Positions 57,953 to 64,000 of a stretch of DNA of 64,000 bases are shown here, piece after piece. Location: contig CM057233.1 in the NCBI GenBank assembly GCA_029891385.1, forward strand, positions 13,581,460-13,645,459, written 5' to 3'. Made by a program: the position numbers and the translations under genes. Origin of the DNA: Erythroxylum novogranatense. Lineage: Eukaryota; Streptophyta; Magnoliopsida; Malpighiales; Erythroxylaceae. Position 1 is the stretch's first letter; every line of letters begins with the position of its first letter. Under the pieces are notes generated by a model, which saw nothing but the letters and a program-made list of their open reading frames with translations, was not told the origin of the DNA and ran no database searches.

Positions 57953-60900
57953 TGTAGCACCCCCATACCATAGGATATGTATTGGGACGCCCGTAGGTCA
58001 TTCCGACACATACCCTACGATAAGGGTGCGCTACGAACAACCACTAACACTCCACATGGCATCAAAATCATAAAGCATTTATATGAAATCCACTAATTTT
58101 TAAAACCATAAATTCTCATTTCATAACCTCAAAGCAGTAAATTTACACAACTGATGTGTTATGTACAATACTCAAAAGAAAATCAAACAAAAAGGCTAAC
58201 TAGGTCATCCTCAAAAGTGCCACCAGCACATGTGCAGCATGACTTCTCTTGCCAACTCAATCTACACGGCGGGAAAAGTCCTCTGAGCTATAAGTCTACT
58301 CTCCGGTCTGAAAAATAATTTGCAATTTTGGGTGAGTTTGCGAACTCGGTGAGAACCATCATCGATGGTTCACCCAATTCATGCATATACATACATAACA
58401 CAGCTCACGCACAATTATCTCACCAAATCACATTTAGTAGTACCACATAATTTTCATACCAATCCAAAGAATCAATTCAAATGCATATGGAATGTGTATG
58501 AGGCGCTTTTCCAATTTATTACGTTGTTGTATTGGCGCTACTCAAGCTGTCCCATTAAGGCGCATTAAGCGGCGAGCCATAGGCTCGAATCACTATGGGC
58601 TCAAGGCCCGATCATGTTGAGCTTAAAGCTCTCGTTATCGCTCTGGTCACTGGCGCGATTATCGATCATGCAATTATGCATGAAGTGCATATGTCCAAAT
58701 AAAACAACACCAACATCATATCAGATCCCAATTCAATATGTACACATAAATCTTGTACAGTAATCACATATGACACTTCTATGTCAAATTTTCCAATCCA
58801 TCGGACCTTGGTCCGCATGATCCGAACACAAACAAACACAATTTTCCCACCATTATTCTCCACAGGGTTCTAAGTGCAGAATTATAAACACTTACTAACC
58901 GAGGAACCATCTAGGTTACTCACCTAATAACTTCCGAGCTAATGCCGGGAAGTCTCTGCAACGTCCGTGGGATGACGTTCCAACTGAGCCTCTATAACAT
59001 TTAAAATAAGTAAACATTACCAACTGAATAGTTAAAAATATTAAACAATGCACAAATATAGAATAAGGACAATGCATGTTCATGATATTCGGCCTTAATC
59101 AATTTTTTCAACAATAAAATCCGTAAAAAAAATTAAAATTCAATGGCGTGACGGTAAGCAATTCGGACTCTATAGGTCCCCAATTAAACAAAAAAAGTGA
59201 TTAAAGGCTCCGTTACCGGGGCCACGTCAATTCCGTCAAAAATTCCCAATTTCTCACAAAATGAAATTAAATATTCTCTGAATCCGATGCCTCAAGAATC
59301 AGGTCAATCGGATGTCGGACGGAAAAGAAATTGACAAAAGAAACAATTAGGGCCAACTAATAAAAAAATAAAAATATAGATATATATAGCGCACGCCTCA
59401 TGAGGCGACATGTCGCCCACGCGAGGCCGACTCTCCTTCGTCGCGAGGCGAGGAGTCGCCCTCATGAGAGGGCCAATCTACCTCGCCTCATGGCGAGAAT
59501 CGCCTCGCGATCGTGAGGTTCAACCTCACTTCATTCCTTTTTTTCCTATTTCCAATCCAAATTTCCAACAACAATAACTCTTAGCACACAAATCGGAAAA
59601 ATACAAACCATAGCTTGTTGGAAAGATAATGAAAAGCTCTACCATTCTCATGAAGACCATAAAATCAATTTCACCCTTAAGGGTGTCAAAATCCTTCAAA
59701 GCTACTGCCTACTCAAATCCCATTAAAACAGAACAGTACATTTCAAATTCCTTAACTCTCTGATTCTTCAGCCAAAATTACCACATAAATATGCTCAATA
59801 AGTTCACAATGTCATCTACAACTTTCATGAACAACCCAAAATCAAATTCCATTACTAAACAAGTCAATTAATTCAGTCAATGTTGCTGTCCCTGAAATCA
59901 TTCAATTTGAGCAGTAAACTTATAACAAGCATAACTCCCTGTACACAAGTCAGAAAAATCTGAACTCTATATCCCTGAAAAGATAAATCCTTGAACTTCA
60001 ATTTTCATGAAGAACTCAATTTCCAATTTAATTTCTAACCATTTCAAAACTGTCATGCAAGTTACTGCCATGATTAGCAATTCCTAACCTAATGCAGGAT
60101 CAGTTTTTGCAAAATCATAACTCCCAACTCTGACCTCTAAAAATTACACACCATAAATCATTTTCAAGATAATGTCTTCCTCTACAACTTTGCAGAAGAT
60201 CACTCACACCAATTCAGTCCACAAAAATTGCTAAAATTGCTCCCAAGCAGAAAGCTCACAAAATCAACACTTTCACTAGGTTTCTCCAAAAAGCATAAAA
60301 CCAATCAATAGTAATCAGTTCATATCTCCCAATATACAACTCGAAAATTAGCAAGATCAGTGGCAATGGAAAGCTAACTCAATATGCCTCAACTTTCATA
60401 AAGACCATTTTCCTAGTTCCATACCAATTAATTTAGAAAATCAACAAAACACATTAGTCATACATGCGGTTACTGTTCATAGGCAATAAAAAAGTAACTT
60501 TCCATGCAAATTTTCGCCCTTCAAGCATTACAATTTAACAACACCTATTTCACACTAAATTGAAGCCAACATCCCAAAGTTTAATTGGGAACAAACTTCA
60601 CCTCATTTGCACACCTACACAATAAGTTATGATCAAAACATTCCAACTGGTCAAACACCAATTTTCCAGATTTCAACATTACCCTAACTCCTATCACTTC
60701 TAACATCAATAACACATCACTAAGCATCCATTCCTACCTCTAATTCAACCACAAATTCATCACAACATACACTTCTATAATGACACAAAAATTGGCAGCA
60801 CCTACACAAATGATCTTCCTAAGTTTTCCATTCATCTATCCTTACAAACTCAATCCAAAACCAAACTAAAATCAATAAGAAGTATAGTCATTCATTCATC

Positions 60901-61852
60901 CATAACTAAGTATACATTTAAACCCATTCAAACCTACCACTTCCATAATCAAAGAAATGCATTAATGATCCCCATGAATGCTTTTAACAACCAAAAGAAT
61001 AAATACAAACTCAACTCTTACCTTAAACAAGTTGTAAGCTCTCAAATCTCCAAATCACTTACACCTCTCCACCTCTCCCAAAACCTCGGCTACCATACCA
61101 ACCAAGCATAAATCATCATCTTCACAAGGCTTCACTTGATCTTGATAGAGAATAAAGAGAGGCAAGGCAAGTAGCAAAGAAAAGTCTCTTATAAAGGATG
61201 GATAAGAAGCTTTTGAAAAAGGAGAAAACAAACACACCAAGGAAGAAGCAAGTTTCGGATGATGCAAGGGAGAATTGGTTTTTTTTTTTTAAGTGCTTCA
61301 AATGTTAAAAGAAACAAGGAGAAGGTCGTATGAGAGGAAGAAATAAGACAAAGCTAATTAATGAAATGGGACACTTGGCTTTAAGTATAATAAAATATCA
61401 TTTATCCTAATCCAAATTAATTTAGTACTAATTCCAATTAATCTCTAATCATGGCACTAGAATATTATCCTAACCTCATTTATCCACTAATCTTATGCCA
61501 TTATGCAGCCCCTTTTTAGCACAGAAAAGCTCACTCAGTCAGCCCGTTGGAATTTTCCGGTCCGGGCACGAACCCCGAAAAATTCCAGAAAAATTCTCAT
61601 AAATCCCCAAAAATGTAAAACATTTAATGGCGACTCAAATAATTTTCAAATACAATGATCCCATAAATTTTACAAAGAATCGCAATTTGAAACTAAGCGG
61701 AAAATGTCACGAATGCATGTATACCGTGTGCATGTGCAAAACTATCATCGATTATTGAGGCTATATAATGGATGTTCATGCGCGTTATAATTCAAGTCTC
61801 CAACCCGTCCCAAATTACCAATAAACCTTTTCTATGGGAGATGGGATGTTCA
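57953..61852 (-). repeat. 3' LTR of element F
   Basis: About 3.9 kb. On the minus strand it runs TGAACATCCC to GGGGGTGCTACA. The order of words matches the solo LTR at 45296-48017 but with about 1.2 kb more. It contains a GC-rich palindromic block at 59390-59520 (GCCTCATGAGGC) and the palindrome pair at 58334-58370. The stretch 58870-61050 holds no gene. I cannot exclude a further small insertion within it. Confidence 0.8.
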
Positions 61853-61885
61853 ATTCTCCCTCCTAATAAAAATTTCGTCCCAAAT
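61853..61885 (-). promoter_or_regulatory. Polypurine tract region, element F
   Basis: The minus strand reads GGGACGAAATTTTTATTAGG then AGGGAGAAT, ending at the LTR. This is the conserved Del/Tekay 3' signature. Confidence 0.85.
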
Positions 61886-61887
61886 TC

Positions 61888-64000
61888 TTACAGTTGATCG
61901 AAAAGATGAGGATACTGTCTCCTCATATGCTCCTCGGTCTCCCAGGTAGCCTCCTCAGTCGAGTGGTTCAGAGAACCTTCACCAGTGGAATACTCTTATT
62001 CCTCAACTGTTTCACCTGTGTCCCGACAATCTGTATCGGCTCCTCTACATAACTCAAATTACTCGATACCTCAATCTCCTGAGCCGGTATCACATGTGTC
62101 GGATCTGACCGATATCTACGGAGCATACTCACATGGAAGACGTCATGCAACTGAGACATCTCACTCGGTAAAGCTAGCCTGTAGGCCAAAGGTCCTATCC
62201 TCTCAGTGATCTCATATGGACCAATGTACCTAGGGCTTAACTTACCCTTTTTCCCAAATCTCAGTACACCACGCCAAGGTGACACCCGTAAGAACACTCT
62301 ATCGCCTACATTGTACTCAATGTCCCTCTATCTTGATCCACATAGCTCTTCATCTATCTGAGCCGCTTTGATGCGACTCAATCAGTTCACCTTATCTACA
62401 GTATCTGAATCGGCTCGGGACCTCAATCATCCTCACACCCTCTTCATCCCAATACAAAGGCGATCTACAGTGCCGCCCATACAAAGGCCTCATATGGTGC
62501 CATCCGATGCTACTATGATAATGATTGTTGTATGCAAACTCAATCGAGCTAAATCTTGATTCCATGCTCCTCTGAACTCCACACACAAGCCGAAGCATAT
62601 CCTCAACAGTCTTAATCGTCCTCTCACTCGCCCATCTACATGCGAGGATGAAACGTCTGATGAAGTTCACCTAGTACCCATAGTGATCGCAAACTCGCCG
62701 GAACCTCGAAGTAAATCTGGGATCCTGTCGGACACTATCGACCTTTGGGACCCCGTGCGATCTCACTATCTCCGCCACATACTTCGGGCCAACTGATCCA
62801 TGGTATTGTTCTCCTTCATGGCAAGAAATGGGCCGATTTAGTCAATCGATCCACTATGACCCAGATAGCATCATCTTTGCCTCGGCCCTAGGCAAACCCA
62901 TAATGAAATCCATGGTAATTGTTCCCATTTCCACTCCGAATGGGCAACGAATGAAGCTTCCCCTTGGAGCTCGGTGCTCGGCCTTAACTTCTTGCACGTC
63001 AAACATCTAGATACAAATTCATTCTTGCTTTTTTCATGCCAGCCACCGAAATGTTGCTTAAGAGTGTTATACATCTTGGTAGTACCGGGATGCATAGCAT
63101 ATGTGGCCATATCGCCTCCTCCAATATCTCTCTCCTCAAGTCATCCACATCAGCACACAAAGCCTTTGTCTCAACCACAAAGTCTCATCTCTCACATCAA
63201 ACTCAGAACTTGAATCACTTTTACCTTCTCAATCGGTCTCACCATAACGGGATCCTTGTCACGAACTCTCCGATCTGTCCAATAGCATCGGTCTCGATGT
63301 CAAAGTAGCCAATAAGACTCCATCCGCTCCGAGTCATCTGAACATTCAAAGCCCTCAATTGAATCAAATTAGGCAACCTCATTGCAATCGAAGTCAGATG
63401 TACTAGTATGTGACTTCCTACTCGAGCATACGCCACCACATTAGCTTTCCTGGGTGATACTCGATAATGCAGTCATAGTCCTTCAACAACTCAAGCCATC
63501 TCCTCTGTCTCAAATTCAACTCTCTCAGCTCATAAATATTTCAAACTCTTATGGTCGGTGAAGATCGGAAAGTCTCACCATACGGGTAATGCCTCCAAAT
63601 CTTCAAAGAAAACACTCTGCACTAACTCCAAATCATGAGCAGGATAGTTTACCTCGTGAGACCTCGGTTTGTCTCGAGGCATAGGCAATGACTCTACCGT
63701 GCGCATCAAAACACACCCTAATCCACGATGCGATGCATCATCAGTATACCTCAAATCCTCCAATCCAGATGGAATAGTCAACATCGGTGCAAGAGTCAAC
63801 CGATGTTTGACTCCTCAAAGCTCTTGACACTCCTCGGTCCATCCGAATGGCACATTCTTCCTCGAAGTTTTGTCGAGGGTGAGATCAATGAAAACCCTCG
63901 ACAAACCTCCGTAATAACCGCCAATCGAGGAAACTCGAATCTCGAAACATTCCTAGAGCTTCCACTTCAAAGACCGCCTCCACCTTACTCGGATCCACTG
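61888..64000 (-). pseudogene. pol C-terminal half of element F (RT end, RNase H, integrase, chromodomain-like tail)
   Basis: On the minus strand from 64000: the RT end with FGWTEECQEL near 63840; RNase H with YTDDASHRGLGCVLM near 63740 and HEVNYPAHDLELV; the integrase zinc domain YAMHPGTTKMYNTLKQHFGG with CLTCKKLRP (63110-62980); and the integrase core end with FAYNNHYHSSIG near 62530 and PLYGRHCRSPLYWDE. The C-terminal domain, KGKLSPRYIGPYEITERIGP and LHDVFHVSMLRRY, lies near 62250-62130. A tail NHSTEEATWETEEHMRRQYP ends at a stop at 61888, typical of chromoviruses. Numerous frame breaks make it inactive as read. Confidence 0.88.

Larger units (their letters stand above)
57953..64000 (-). 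mobile_element. Element F: Del/Tekay-like Gypsy, minus strand, partial
   Basis: A long 3' LTR (57953-61852), a polypurine tract and the C-terminal half of pol in minus orientation, running off the window. Integrase lies after RT-RNase H (higher coordinates are upstream), which is Gypsy order. It sits in the 3' LTR of element E. Confidence 0.9.

Overview
This window looks like a plant nuclear genome, most likely a dicot: it is AT-rich, almost wholly repetitive, and made of nested LTR retrotransposons with plant-type primer sites (initiator Met-like for the Copia and Del/Tekay-like elements, Asp for one Gypsy family). I see no intact cellular gene and no bacterial feature. Every retrotransposon coding region is broken by stops or frameshifts, so nothing here looks autonomous.

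Layout. 1-1957: 3' end of a SIRE-like Copia element (extra 3' ORF, polypurine tract, LTR). 1958-2703: 3' tail and LTR of another Copia; that LTR also serves as 5' LTR of Copia A (2145-17889). Copia A is split by an Angela-like element B (4526-13778, target duplication GCCTA) and by a solo Gypsy LTR (14312-16493). 17890-19509: unclassified repeat DNA, probably an old Gypsy LTR. 19510-19627: a pseudo-exon of a chloroplast TLP18.3-like (TPM domain) gene on the minus strand. 19938-40847: a second SIRE-like Copia inserted in the intron of that gene; its centre (22155-36587) is replaced by three tandem Gypsy LTRs whose spacers are full-length copies of tRNA-Asp, and the first of these LTRs is split by Angela-like element C (22628-32168, target duplication GAGTT). 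41051-41138 and 49270-49317: the preceding exon of the TLP18.3-like gene, split by minus-strand Copia D (41139-49269), which carries a solo Gypsy LTR (45296-48017, target duplication ATAAT). 49318-57952: a long non-autonomous Gypsy derivative E without coding capacity. 57953-64000: minus-strand Del/Tekay-like Gypsy F, inserted in the 3' LTR of E, with RT-RNase H-integrase sequence running off the window end.

Putting the layers back in order, a small host gene or gene copy was hit by E, D and the SIRE-like element, and each of these was hit in turn. The pieces of the host exon, about 130 bp in one case, are now separated by tens of kilobases. The most unusual structure is the LTR-tRNA-LTR-tRNA-LTR ladder, which looks like a frozen reverse-transcription or circle intermediate in which the whole tRNA primer was copied into DNA. 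Next are a set of paired palindromes in the leader of element C, and a double-palindrome module shared by three different Gypsy LTRs.
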